Assembly: GCA_003265885.1 (NCBI GenBank)
Contig: QFBQ01000001.1
Coordinates: forward strand, 12,430 to 76,429
Reading direction: 5' to 3'
Length of the DNA: 64,000 bases
Source: Candidatus Marinamargulisbacteria bacterium SCGC AG-343-D04
GTDB taxonomy: Bacteria > Margulisbacteria > Marinamargulisbacteria > GCA-2716485 > GCA-002719695
This document shows, piece after piece, positions 1 through 8,674 of the stretch. Position 1 is the first letter of the stretch; each line of letters starts with the position of its first letter. Both the position numbers and the translations under genes were made by a program. The notes under the pieces were generated by a model. That model searched no databases. It was given only the letters and a program-made list of their open reading frames with translations, and was not told where the DNA came from.

Positions 1-469
1 AAAGTTCAGAACCTTTAAAGGCACGTCTATCTGGGTACTGGTATTCACCTGCTGCCCAAATAAGAAATTGGCTATGATACTCGCCCTTATTGGTCATCAC
101 AATAAATGTCCCCTTCTTTTTATGGACGGTCTCAACGGTAACACCAGTATTAATATCGAGTTTATAAAATTCAGAAACAGTCTCTAAGTACTCCTGATAT
201 TCTTCCCCTGTAGGATGTTCCGTTAATAAATTAAATGCTGGGGATGTCTCAGGCGTAATCGCATTCAAATCAGGCATTTTAAAAAAATTACCAGTAAACG
301 AAGGCGAAATAAACTGTGTTTCTTCCGGCCATTTTTTAAACGATGCACCAATTTCTTCTTTTTCTAAAATCTGAAAATTAATGCCCATACGTTTTAAAAC
401 CACCGCTACACCAATACCGGCCGATCCTGCACCTACAACTATAACATCAATCGTTTTAACAACTTTCAT
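1..469 (-). CDS. FAD-dependent oxidoreductase, N-terminal part (cut by window edge)
   Basis: The reading frame begins at ATG 469 on the minus strand and runs off the left edge without a stop, giving about 156 residues. Near the N-terminus it has a Rossmann dinucleotide motif (GAGSAG, about residues 12-17) after a hydrophobic beta strand, then an acidic residue at the end of the second strand (QILEKE), as in FAD-binding proteins. Further on, FLIWAAGEYQYP resembles the ATG-type strand of CzcO/flavin monooxygenase-like NAD(P)-binding proteins. The substrate cannot be told. Family assignment is firm; the exact reaction is not. Confidence 0.8.
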   Translation of the reverse strand, partial: MKVVKTIDVIVVGAGSAGIGVAVVLKRMGINFQILEKEEIGASFKKWPEETQFISPSFTGNFFKMPDLNAITPETSPAFNLLTEHPTGEEYQEYLETVSEFYKLDINTGVTVETVHKKKGTFIVMTNKGEYHSQFLIWAAGEYQYPDRRAFKGSEL

Positions 470-663
470 TCTCTAGACTTTCTTATATACGTATCTAATA
501 CTACCAATCCTACTACTATTGTACAATTCATCTCTACGTTAAAAGCCACCGCTAAAGAGATATAAAGTCATAAAACAAAAACCTCTCATTAAAAAATTTT
601 TATAAATAAAAAAATAAAAACATTAAAAAAAGATAAATTTAAATGTAAAATAAAAAAAATAAA

Positions 664-1413
664 ATGAGAAAAAAAATAGCAATATCTAATACAGCAACAT
701 TAAAAAGTCAAAAGAAGCAACCTTCATTTGAAAAAATCGAGAATATCAACCCAGAAGATTTCAATAAATACCCGCAAGAAGATCTCTTTATAAGACTTCT
801 TCACTGTGATTACAAAAAAATCTGCAAAGACCCTAAACACCCACTATTATCCGTAAAGTTAGACCAATGGATAAATCTTAAATGCAATATATTAAATGTA
901 ATTTCAAAGAAAAAAAAATGTAAAAAACATTTACTTTATGCATTCGGAACTACCAAAGAAAGAAAACCTCATATTTACAGTATCTTGTTAAAAGCAACTA
1001 CTGTAGAATTATCCAAATCACAAAATGAGCATAAACCTTTCAAACTTTTTCAACTACTTTTAGAGTTTCCGGATTTTTTTCAAGATTCAACGGAATTAGA
1101 GTCAATCTCTACTCAATTATTTTCTGAAACAACCCCAGAGCATTGGGAAAATTTTTTTCTTGCACAACATGACACTGAAGAACATACTAAATATCACATT
1201 ATAAAACTCCTTAATAATTTTCATATCAGCAATTTTATAATAGATACCCTCTTATTTCAAAAAGAAGGGTTTGATTTAGAGCGATTCGAAGAAACAAGCG
1301 AAAATGACCCGTTTTTCTACGAAGCAATTGTAGAAAATATAGTTTATCCATTATCCGACGAGCTAGAAGATATTGAAGATATTGAAGATCTTGAAAGTCA
1401 AAATGAGAACTAA
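664..1413 (+). CDS. hypothetical protein, Lys/Glu-rich, no family recognised
   Basis: A 249-residue protein I do not recognise. It begins with a basic stretch (MRKKIAISN), has a charged, probably alpha-helical middle with many Phe residues, and ends in an acidic tail with a repeated IED tripeptide. The tail is encoded by a 12-nt tandem repeat near 1370-1395. There is no signal peptide or membrane segment. The start has no clear Shine-Dalgarno site; upstream DNA is nearly pure A/T. It stands alone between divergent and co-directional genes. The C-over-G bias of the + strand here matches the rest of the window. Confidence 0.6.
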   Translation: MRKKIAISNTATLKSQKKQPSFEKIENINPEDFNKYPQEDLFIRLLHCDYKKICKDPKHPLLSVKLDQWINLKCNILNVISKKKKCKKHLLYAFGTTKERKPHIYSILLKATTVELSKSQNEHKPFKLFQLLLEFPDFFQDSTELESISTQLFSETTPEHWENFFLAQHDTEEHTKYHIIKLLNNFHISNFIIDTLLFQKEGFDLERFEETSENDPFFYEAIVENIVYPLSDELEDIEDIEDLESQNEN

Positions 1414-1524
1414 ACATGAAAAAGATTGGGCGAAAAATATAATCAAAAAATTTCTCTCTAAAATACTAAAAAATCAAATCAAAACATTTTTCTTTTCACA
1501 AAATTACACTACACTATAACTATA

Positions 1525-2277
1525 ATGTCTTTTAAACGTAAGTTGCATGATATTGTATTTAATACGAACTGTCGTATAGGCCAAGCTTTCGATACGTCTA
1601 TTATCATACTTATTATCATTAGCACTATTAGCATATCAATATCTAGTATCAAGACTTATCATCTTTCTTACGGACAATTGTTCTATACCCTCGAATGGAT
1701 ACTAACTATTCTTTTTACCATAGAATACGTCTTAAGACTTTATTCCTCAAAAAACAGGGTGGCCTACTCTACCAGTTTTTTTGGTATTGTTGATTTGTTA
1801 GCCATTTTGCCAACATATATTGCTTTAGTGATGACTAGTAGTCATTATTTATTATTCATTCGATTATTGCGCGTTATGCGTATTTTTCGAGTATTGAAGC
1901 TGTTTAAGTATGTATCTGAAATGCAATTAATCATACAAACTCTTGCTAAAAGTAGTAGAAAAATTCTTGTTTTTCTTATGATGGTTTTAGTTCTGATTAC
2001 ACTATTAGGCTCAACAATGTATATTATTGAAGGTGAAGAACATGGCTTTTCAAATATTCCTGTTAGTATTTATTGGGCCATTGTTACCCTAACCACTGTT
2101 GGTTATGGGGATATATCTCCGCAGACTGCTTTAGGAAAACTTGTTTCATCTATTATAATGATTTTAGGATACTGCATTATTGCAGTTCCTACTGGACTAG
2201 TGAGTGTTGATTTATCAAAAAACTTTTCTAACTCCCCTTCTACCCCATCTACTCAAAAATCTTCCCAAAATAATTAA
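1525..2277 (+). CDS. voltage-gated potassium channel (Kv/KvAP-like)
   Basis: A 250-residue six-helix K+ channel subunit, expected to form tetramers in the inner membrane. Hydrophobic segments fit S1 (about 24-45), S2 (52-73), S3 (84-104), S5 (146-167) and S6 (204-228). S4 carries basic residues at every third position: R113, R116, R119, R122, K125, K128, the classic voltage sensor. The selectivity filter TVGYGD is at 191-196. The tail is Ser/Pro/Thr-rich and short, with no RCK domain. The coding strand is G/T-rich, unlike neighbouring + strand genes. It is followed by the YitT gene after 138 bp. Family is certain; physiological role is not. Confidence 0.93.
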   Translation: MSFKRKLHDIVFNTNCRIGQAFDTSIIILIIISTISISISSIKTYHLSYGQLFYTLEWILTILFTIEYVLRLYSSKNRVAYSTSFFGIVDLLAILPTYIALVMTSSHYLLFIRLLRVMRIFRVLKLFKYVSEMQLIIQTLAKSSRKILVFLMMVLVLITLLGSTMYIIEGEEHGFSNIPVSIYWAIVTLTTVGYGDISPQTALGKLVSSIIMILGYCIIAVPTGLVSVDLSKNFSNSPSTPSTQKSSQNN

Positions 2278-2415
2278 AAAAAATTTTTATGTAATTTTAA
2301 TGAATTTCAGCTTGATTTCATCTTTAATAATCAAGAACTCAGATAAAAAATTTTCTTTACTCAATTAAAACATGTATCAAACCTTGTAAAAACACTTAAA
2401 GGCATTCAAAATAGA

Positions 2416-3270
2416 ATGATGTGGTCACCATTAAAAAAAGAATTGATAGACCTATCATTTATCTTTCTAGGAATCTCCTTAGCCTTTCTAGGCATTAATG
2501 GATTTTTATTACCTAATGGATTTATCGATGGTGGCGTTACAGGTTTATCTATGCTTGTTTCAAAATTATGGAACGTTGATTTGGCCACCGTTATTTTTTT
2601 GATTAACAGCCCCTTTGTCTTTATTGCATCTCGACGAATGGGACTTGTTTTTTCTTTAAAAAGCGCATTAACAATAGCTGGTTTTGCAACGATGCTTCAT
2701 TTTCTTCATTTTCCTTTAGTCACAGAAGACAAAATTTTATCAGCTATATTTGGGGGAATTGCTTTAGGTTCAGGAATTGGATTTGCATTTAGAGGAGCAG
2801 CTGTTTTAGACGGTACTGAAGTTGTTGCATTGCTTCTAAGCAAACGTTTTGGTATAAGGGTTGGAGATGTGATTTTGAGTTTTAACGTTGTGTTATTTTC
2901 TGTAGCAGCCGTTGTACTGGGTTTAGAATCTGCTTTATATTCAGTGTTAACTTACTTGTCAGCTTCAAAAGCGATAGATTTTGTTGTCTATGGGTTTGAA
3001 TTATTAGGCATGAATATAGTAGCAGAAAATAGCAAAAAAATTAGAGACGCCATTAATGAAAACTTAGGTCTTAGTGTAACCATTTTTAATGGAGAACGTG
3101 GCTTCACAAAAAAGAAACAAGATATCTTGTTTTGTGTATGCGGAGCTATTGATGCTAATAAAGTAAAAGAATTAGCAACTCGTATTGATCCGAATGCTTT
3201 TATAACAATGCATAAAATAAAAGAAACCTATGGCGGAGGATTACAACGCCAATATATTTCAATTAAATAA
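2416..3270 (+). CDS. YitT family membrane protein (DUF161/DUF2179)
   Basis: A 284-residue protein with about five or six membrane helices over residues 10-205 and a soluble C-terminal domain (about 215-280) resembling DUF2179. The glycine-rich GFIDGGVTGLS and AVLDGTEVVALLLSKRFG stretches are typical of the YitT family. The function of this family is not settled; transport or sensing has been proposed. The start is an ATGATG pair. The coding strand is G/T-rich like the K+ channel before it, and the two may have arrived together. It converges on the ArsC-like gene with an 11-bp gap. Confidence 0.88.
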   Translation: MMWSPLKKELIDLSFIFLGISLAFLGINGFLLPNGFIDGGVTGLSMLVSKLWNVDLATVIFLINSPFVFIASRRMGLVFSLKSALTIAGFATMLHFLHFPLVTEDKILSAIFGGIALGSGIGFAFRGAAVLDGTEVVALLLSKRFGIRVGDVILSFNVVLFSVAAVVLGLESALYSVLTYLSASKAIDFVVYGFELLGMNIVAENSKKIRDAINENLGLSVTIFNGERGFTKKKQDILFCVCGAIDANKVKELATRIDPNAFITMHKIKETYGGGLQRQYISIK

Positions 3271-3281
3271 AAATTCTAACC

Positions 3282-3632
3282 CTAAAAATGTTCTTTCCAT
3301 ATATCTTCATCAAAACCCACTAATAAGTGCTGATTAGATATCAAAACTGGTCGTTTTACTAAATTTCCATTTTTAGAAAGTAAAACTAAAGCTTCATCTT
3401 CTGAAAGAGATGGTAAAACCTCCTTCATATTTAAAGACCTATACTCTTTTCCAGAAACGTTAAATAACTGCTTTAAAGAATATTTTCCTTTTGTTAACAA
3501 CAAACTTAACTCCTCAATTTGAGGGGGGCAGTCTCTAATAGGAATAATCTCAAACTGAATACGCTTAGACTCTAAAAACTTTATCGCTTTGATGCAGGTA
3601 GAACATTTTTTATAAACATATAGCTTTACCAT
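3282..3632 (-). CDS. ArsC/Spx-family thioredoxin-fold protein
   Basis: A 116-residue protein of the arsenate reductase ArsC/Spx/MgsR group. Residues C10 and C13 form a CxxC motif (CSTC) at the end of the first beta strand, followed by the expected IKFLESK helix and a second strand with 'EIIPIRD'. The RPVLI segment near residue 95 matches the cis-Pro region of this fold. In Spx the CxxC pair senses disulphide stress; in YffB/ArsC-like reductases it acts as a reductant. The sequence alone does not separate these. A GGGAG Shine-Dalgarno site sits about 8 nt before ATG 3632. Confidence 0.82.
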   Translation of the reverse strand: MVKLYVYKKCSTCIKAIKFLESKRIQFEIIPIRDCPPQIEELSLLLTKGKYSLKQLFNVSGKEYRSLNMKEVLPSLSEDEALVLLSKNGNLVKRPVLISNQHLLVGFDEDIWKEHF

Positions 3633-3695
3633 AGAACTCTCCCTTCGTGGAAGACCAGACTACTAAACAACAATTAACGAGTCAATTAATATAAG

Positions 3696-4793
3696 CTATC
3701 TCAACCATTTTCGAATAATTAAATCTAGCTCTCCACTTTCTTCCAAACTTAGTATTCCCCTATTCACCTTCTCTCTCAAGTTAGAATTAGAAGGAAATGC
3801 AATCCCATAGAACTGACTATCAAATGTTATATCCAACACTTCTAAATTAGATTTTTTAAATTTCTGAACATAATACTTTAGTCTAGGAAAATCATATACA
3901 AAAGCATCCAGTTCTTTTGACACGAGTGGAAATAGGGCCTGCTCAAAATCAGAATATTGATAAACATTCGCATGAATTGAGTTGAGAAAAAAAGAAGCTG
4001 TTGAGCCTGAAATAGTTCCAACCTTTTTTCCGGCTAAGTCAGCTACCTCAGAAATAGACCTATCTAATTTTTGAACAGTTAACGCACTAGAAATAGATGC
4101 AGTAAAAAAAGAAATTAAAAATATTCCCACAAACATCCATAATACAGAAATAGTACGCCCAAAAAAACTACGTGGAACTTTATCTCCATATCCAACCGTG
4201 GTCACCGTCACTGTAGACCACCATATAGAATCTCTAATTCCTTTCCAATACTTTTTACTAAATTGAGAATTATTATTTCGCTCAATGACCCATATAATAT
4301 TAGAAATTAAAAATATAACTGAAACTAGTATAAAAATAGATTTGAGAATATTGGCTGAAAATATCATACTAAAAAAGTTTTTAAACAACTGAACATACCC
4401 GTATTCTGAATTAAATAATAAAACAGCTAACCCAGTTTGATAATAAGGATAAGAAAAATCCATATTGATTTCACGGTCTTTTGTAATAGATAAACCAGAA
4501 ATAGCAAAATCTAGACGCGACTCTTCAACATTTTGAAATAAAGATTGTAAATCATCATACAAAACTAATTGATACCTAAAATTAAGTTGTACGGCTAATT
4601 CCTTTAAAATATCTATACTTATTCCAGAAAGAGCTCCTTTACCATCCTTAATCACAAAGGGTTCAAATATCTTAGTTCCAATAATATAAGTTTTTTGAGT
4701 ATCCTCAAATTCCAGTTCACTAGAATAAACAATAGTTGAACAACACACACATATATAAACTAAAATAAAACACAAGTTCCTAAAAACTTTCAT
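3696..4793 (-). CDS. GluR0-type ligand-gated potassium channel
   Basis: A 365-residue protein counted from ATG 4793, chosen because a signal peptide (MKVFRN then a hydrophobic run to about residue 25) begins there. A type-3 amino-acid-binding lobe (about 30-130) includes ITKDRE, whose Arg (residue 107) matches the carboxylate-binding Arg of amino-acid-binding proteins and glutamate receptors. Then come M1 (about 148-170), a pore loop with TVGYGD at 199-204, M2 (about 212-238) and the second ligand lobe (240-365). This split order is that of prokaryotic ionotropic glutamate receptors such as Synechocystis GluR0. The ligand is unknown, though an amino acid is likely. Confidence 0.92.
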   Translation of the reverse strand: MKVFRNLCFILVYICVCCSTIVYSSELEFEDTQKTYIIGTKIFEPFVIKDGKGALSGISIDILKELAVQLNFRYQLVLYDDLQSLFQNVEESRLDFAISGLSITKDREINMDFSYPYYQTGLAVLLFNSEYGYVQLFKNFFSMIFSANILKSIFILVSVIFLISNIIWVIERNNNSQFSKKYWKGIRDSIWWSTVTVTTVGYGDKVPRSFFGRTISVLWMFVGIFLISFFTASISSALTVQKLDRSISEVADLAGKKVGTISGSTASFFLNSIHANVYQYSDFEQALFPLVSKELDAFVYDFPRLKYYVQKFKKSNLEVLDITFDSQFYGIAFPSNSNLREKVNRGILSLEESGELDLIIRKWLR

Positions 4794-4927
4794 ACTCAAT
4801 ATAGTTACCATTTTTACCAAAAGTTCAAACCTATAAAAAAAGCTAATAGAACTTCTACACAAACACATAGAAAACCATGGTCGTGAATCGCAAAACAAAC
4901 GACATCGCAGTAAAATTTCAGACTATT

Positions 4928-6268
4928 TCAATAAGAAAACCGAACAATAGTCTCTAAATGATATGTTTGCGGAAACATGTTCAAGACACAAACACTAGAA
5001 ATTCGATACCCACCTTCGCATAATATTTTCGAATCCCGAAGCAAGGTTTCAGGTGAACACGACACATAAATTAGAACATCTATCTTCTTATCAAGAATAC
5101 ACTGTAATACTTTTCTATCCACCCCCTTTCGAGGAGGGTCACATATAACAATCGATGGATCGCTATCCATAGATGGTAACACCTCTTCAACCACGCCTTC
5201 AATAAATTCAACATTTTCAACATGATTCAACGCAGCATTCGCATTAGCATCAAAAATCGCCTTAGGATGAGACTCTACCCCCACAATCTTTTGAACATGA
5301 GAAGCCAAATACAAAGTCATAGCTCCCGTTCCACAATAAAGATCTAAAACACTTTCAGAGCCATTCACATCCATCATTTGCAACACTTCCTCCCATAACA
5401 AAAGCATCCCTCTTCTATTTGCCTGAAAAAAAGATCGTAAAGACAGAGATAAACATAACCCCCCTACTCTCTCTTTAATTTCGCTTTCCCCCCACAACAA
5501 ACACTCTTTTTCGCCTAAAACTGTCCATTTAAGGTTATCGTTTTCACTCAAATATATACTTTTCACTTCTGAAACACCTTTCATATAAGCCACAAATGAC
5601 TCTCGATACTCCATCAAATCATCGTTACTCACTAACGCAATCATCACCTCCGATTCAGAAGACACCCTCACAACAAAATGAGCGATCCCGTCACGTTCAT
5701 TTTCTTTAAAAATAGGAGGCGAAAACTCTCTCAAATATGATTTAAATAAAAGCAAAACCCTATTCGTTAAGGAGTCCTGAATATAACACTCGTCACAATC
5801 CACAACACGCTGACTTCTCATTGCAAAAAAACCAACACTATAGTTCCCTTCCTCATCTTTAGTAACAGCAAACTGCGCCTTATTTCTATAAAACAAGGTA
5901 TCTGGAGACTCCCTATACATCACATCGGGAATAGAATATCCCTCTTGTTCAAATAAACGCTGCACTCGCTCCACCTTCATAGCTTTTTCAGAAGCTTCTG
6001 AAAGATGCTGAATATGACAGCCTCCACATCTCGTAAACACCTTACAAGGAGGAGATTGACGTTGATCTGATGGCCTAATAATCTCCACACACTTACCAAA
6101 TGAATACGGTAAAGACACTTTCGTAATATGAACACAAATGGTATCCCCCGGACAGGTAAACGGAACAAGCACCACCGCCCCCTTATATACGCCCTGACCT
6201 AATCCTTTATCCGACCAAGACTGAATATCTAAATAAAACCGATCATTTTTTTGAAAAGGAATGGTCAT
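4928..6268 (-). CDS. 23S rRNA (uracil-5-)-methyltransferase, RlmD/RumA type
   Basis: This enzyme makes 5-methyluridine in RNA using SAM. From ATG 6268 it has 446 residues. The N-terminus is a TRAM domain (about 1-55). Cys75, Cys81, Cys84 and Cys161 match the four iron-sulphur ligands of RlmD (C-x5-CGGC then a distant C). The SAM site is LDLYCGTGAM (about 307-316), DPPRKG lies near 377-382, and the catalytic Cys is in SCSPETL (about residue 404). A GTG two codons upstream could also start the protein; an AGGTG sequence supports the ATG. Whether the target is U1939, U747 or both cannot be told, so no symbol is assigned. Confidence 0.92.
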   Translation of the reverse strand: MTIPFQKNDRFYLDIQSWSDKGLGQGVYKGAVVLVPFTCPGDTICVHITKVSLPYSFGKCVEIIRPSDQRQSPPCKVFTRCGGCHIQHLSEASEKAMKVERVQRLFEQEGYSIPDVMYRESPDTLFYRNKAQFAVTKDEEGNYSVGFFAMRSQRVVDCDECYIQDSLTNRVLLLFKSYLREFSPPIFKENERDGIAHFVVRVSSESEVMIALVSNDDLMEYRESFVAYMKGVSEVKSIYLSENDNLKWTVLGEKECLLWGESEIKERVGGLCLSLSLRSFFQANRRGMLLLWEEVLQMMDVNGSESVLDLYCGTGAMTLYLASHVQKIVGVESHPKAIFDANANAALNHVENVEFIEGVVEEVLPSMDSDPSIVICDPPRKGVDRKVLQCILDKKIDVLIYVSCSPETLLRDSKILCEGGYRISSVCVLNMFPQTYHLETIVRFSY

Positions 6269-6295
6269 ATACACCTATATTTATAGACTAAAGTC

Positions 6296-6613
6296 CTATT
6301 TAAGTCTTTTTATTTTACTTAAAAATATAACATCAACAGACAACGAAAGAGTCTGAATAATAAAAATAGGTACAAAAACATATATCCATCGCTTAGCTAA
6401 AAAAAGCGCTCCCACAAAAACTGCTACATAGAAAAAAAGATGCTTAGGCTTTAAAACATCAAAAAATTGAATCAATTGATCTAAAAATATATCCTGCGTT
6501 TGCATACCCTTACAACACTTACGAATATACAAAAACAAAAACCATTCAAAAAAAAACAGCACTAAAGATACGCATAATAATAATTGAGATAACGATAAAG
6601 ATGCCCATTCCAT
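6296..6613 (-). CDS. small membrane protein, unknown
   Basis: A 105-residue hydrophobic protein with three likely membrane helices (about 6-30, 55-73 and 76-97) separated by a loop containing two adjacent Cys (RKCCKGMQ). I know no family for it. A strong Shine-Dalgarno site (GAGGAG) lies 5 nt before ATG 6613. It follows the GH26-like gene by 24 bp on the same strand, so the two are probably co-transcribed, together with the esterase gene further upstream. Confidence 0.68.
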   Translation of the reverse strand: MEWASLSLSQLLLCVSLVLFFFEWFLFLYIRKCCKGMQTQDIFLDQLIQFFDVLKPKHLFFYVAVFVGALFLAKRWIYVFVPIFIIQTLSLSVDVIFLSKIKRLK

Positions 6614-6636
6614 AACTACTCCTCAGTATACCATTG

Positions 6637-7818
6637 TCACAACATAATACGAACAACGGTCGGATAATCCCCATCATAATCAACCGCACGTAAAACCCAG
6701 CCCTCCTCAAACTGAATATTCATGTCAGCCCCATCCAAACTCCACACAAACATATCCGAATCTAACATAGACTCAATAATACCCAAATCAGAGTAATCAT
6801 ATAAACTTTTAATCATAACCTTATTTCCCTTTGGAATAAGAATACAACTCATTTTCGAGTTTAAATCAGGAGAAATCAATTCGAAATAATCATAATAATA
6901 AGAATGTTCATTACCTTTATGAAGAATCACATCATCCTTCCAATAAACACTAAGCTCATTATCCTTAACCATAGCCTTCACAAAAAAATCGTTTCTCCCC
7001 CTCCAAAACGTTCCTCCTTTTTCAATAAAAGACACAAATCTCTGTCTCCATTTCTGTAAAGAAAACAAAATATTCTCATTAAACAATCGACCAGTTGATT
7101 CAAAAAAAACACCCAGAAAACCCTCATAACCTTGCTTAAAAAAACGATAAAAGTGATGATTAGAAACAAGAGATGCATCTAGCCCTGTAATAAAAAAAGG
7201 AGTATCCTCTACATAATCTCTAAACTCTGTATACTCACATAATAATTCTTCTAAACTTATGTCCTTACTCAACAACCTTTTTGGGTAATCCCCGACATTA
7301 AACGCAACAACATCCACATCATCAGGCAAAAAATAGTCCCAACGCGTATTATCCCTATACCAAGACGGAAATAATGAGGATTCATACACCCAAGTTACAT
7401 TTTTCACATCACGCTTTCGAAAATAATCCTGAATATAAGCGTAAGTAGTTTGATATAAAACATTTACATCTTGTTCATGAAACAGAGTCCAGGCATTATC
7501 CCTATTCACATTTGGCGCTACTGAAATATAGACAGAAGCTGTCCTATTTATAACCACCCGTACAAAAGACTCCAAAACATCATCAAATTGCCCATCACAA
7601 ATAGACTTATATATAACCGTTTGATCTTTAACGGGTAATAAAGAGAGATATAGTGCCGAACCCGTATCAATAACAGGCCATTTTTCAGGTTCAAACGTCA
7701 ATGAATAAGAACGAATCTTTGAAAACGAATCTGTAGAAAATAAAGAGTCCCACCCTATAAAAACAAAAAAAGTGATGATTAAAAAAGAACTTAACAGAAG
7801 ACGTTTTGCTTTAATCAC
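6637..7818 (-). CDS. membrane-anchored GH26-like (TIM-barrel glycosidase-like) protein
   Basis: Begins at GTG 7818, whose GTGATTAA overlaps the stop of the esterase gene, giving 393 residues. This start places a basic N-terminus directly before a hydrophobic anchor (about 6-23). The body resembles a glycoside hydrolase family 26 barrel: NVTWVYESS followed by DDVDVVAFNVGDYP matches the beta-strands with 'W..N' and 'vD.vG.d.Y' of mannanases, and FITGLDAS could be the strand bearing the nucleophile, but Asp replaces the usual Glu. About 90 residues of unknown beta-rich sequence follow. Activity is doubtful; it may be an inactive or divergent relative. A longer frame upstream exists but runs inside the previous gene. 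Confidence 0.6.
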   Translation of the reverse strand: MIKAKRLLLSSFLIITFFVFIGWDSLFSTDSFSKIRSYSLTFEPEKWPVIDTGSALYLSLLPVKDQTVIYKSICDGQFDDVLESFVRVVINRTASVYISVAPNVNRDNAWTLFHEQDVNVLYQTTYAYIQDYFRKRDVKNVTWVYESSLFPSWYRDNTRWDYFLPDDVDVVAFNVGDYPKRLLSKDISLEELLCEYTEFRDYVEDTPFFITGLDASLVSNHHFYRFFKQGYEGFLGVFFESTGRLFNENILFSLQKWRQRFVSFIEKGGTFWRGRNDFFVKAMVKDNELSVYWKDDVILHKGNEHSYYYDYFELISPDLNSKMSCILIPKGNKVMIKSLYDYSDLGIIESMLDSDMFVWSLDGADMNIQFEEGWVLRAVDYDGDYPTVVRIML

Positions 7819-8587
7819 AAAACTCTCGAACCACCTTATAAAACATATCTGGTTGTTCAGCCTGAACCCAATGCCCCGCACCATAAATCTCGACACAGCT
7901 CATAGAGTCAAAATTCTTGCTAAAAAACCGTTCATCCTCTTTATTAATATAATCTGAAAATTCTCCTTTAATAAAACAAACACGACATGAAGATTTTTTT
8001 TCAAAAGAAATCGCGCCCATAATCTTAGGATACGAATCTAGTAGAGCCGAAACATTACATTGCCAATAAAAATGTCCTTCAGAGTCTCGCTTTAAGTTCT
8101 TTAATAGAAAAGACCGGATCCCCTTATTCGAAACAGCCTCCATAAAAACCTTATCGACATCAGATCTAGTAGTAAAGGAAGATAAATCTAGAGCATTCAT
8201 CTGTTCAAGCAAAGAAAGGTGATGATACTCATATTGTCTAGCTGCAATATCCACCACTACAGCCTTACTAAAACGGGATTCATCTATAGTCAAACATGAT
8301 AAGACCACTTTTCCTCCCATAGAGTGGCCCATAATCATAACCTTTTCTAAATTCAAGTGATCCATGAGCTCAAAAACATCCTGAGCCATCACCTGGTAAT
8401 TCATCTCATCATCATGAAACGATTTCCCATGATTTCTACAATCTACACAATAAACAGAATAGTACTCTGAAAAACGTTTTGCCAATGTCCTCCAATTCTC
8501 TGAAGACCCCAACAAACCATGCAAAATCATCAGCACGGGTGCAGAGGAGTTTTCACATTCATAAACATCGTAATGGCATAGTGACAT
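7811..8587 (-). CDS. alpha/beta hydrolase (YbfF-like esterase)
   Basis: A 258-residue alpha/beta hydrolase. HGLLGSSENW (23-32) is the oxyanion-hole strand, GHSMGG (87-92) holds the nucleophile Ser89, and GAGHW near the end supplies His239. The order and the phrase DCRNHGKS match the YbfF/abhydrolase-domain-11 group of short-chain esterases. It is probably the first gene of an operon with the GH26-like gene (8-nt overlap) and the small membrane protein. A TATAAT lies exactly 6 nt before ATG 8587, suggesting a leaderless transcript. The substrate is unknown. Confidence 0.88.
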   Translation of the reverse strand: MSLCHYDVYECENSSAPVLMILHGLLGSSENWRTLAKRFSEYYSVYCVDCRNHGKSFHDDEMNYQVMAQDVFELMDHLNLEKVMIMGHSMGGKVVLSCLTIDESRFSKAVVVDIAARQYEYHHLSLLEQMNALDLSSFTTRSDVDKVFMEAVSNKGIRSFLLKNLKRDSEGHFYWQCNVSALLDSYPKIMGAISFEKKSSCRVCFIKGEFSDYINKEDERFFSKNFDSMSCVEIYGAGHWVQAEQPDMFYKVVREFCD

Positions 8588-8593
8588 AACTCC

Positions 8594-8599
8594 ATTATA
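8594..8599 (-). promoter_or_regulatory. -10 box TATAAT, 6 nt before the esterase start
   Basis: A perfect TATAAT on the minus strand ends 6 nt before ATG 8587, so transcription would be expected to begin at the A of the start codon. The -35 region is weak (TTCTCT at 8617-8622). The GGAG between the box and the ATG would not be transcribed in this model. Confidence 0.55.
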
Positions 8600-8639
8600 T
8601 TAACACAGTAAAAAAAAGAGAATAAAAATATATTGACGC

Positions 8640-8668
8640 TTGTATGAGACATAAGTTTTAGCTATAGT
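8640..8668 (+). promoter_or_regulatory. promoter with leaderless geometry for the GDP-mannose gene
   Basis: TTGTAT (8640-8645), 17 nt, then TATAGT (8663-8668), then 6 nt to ATG 8675. A better -35 sequence, TTGACG at 8633-8638, is too far away (24 nt). The start of transcription would coincide with the start codon. Confidence 0.5.
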
Positions 8669-8674
8669 AAACAT

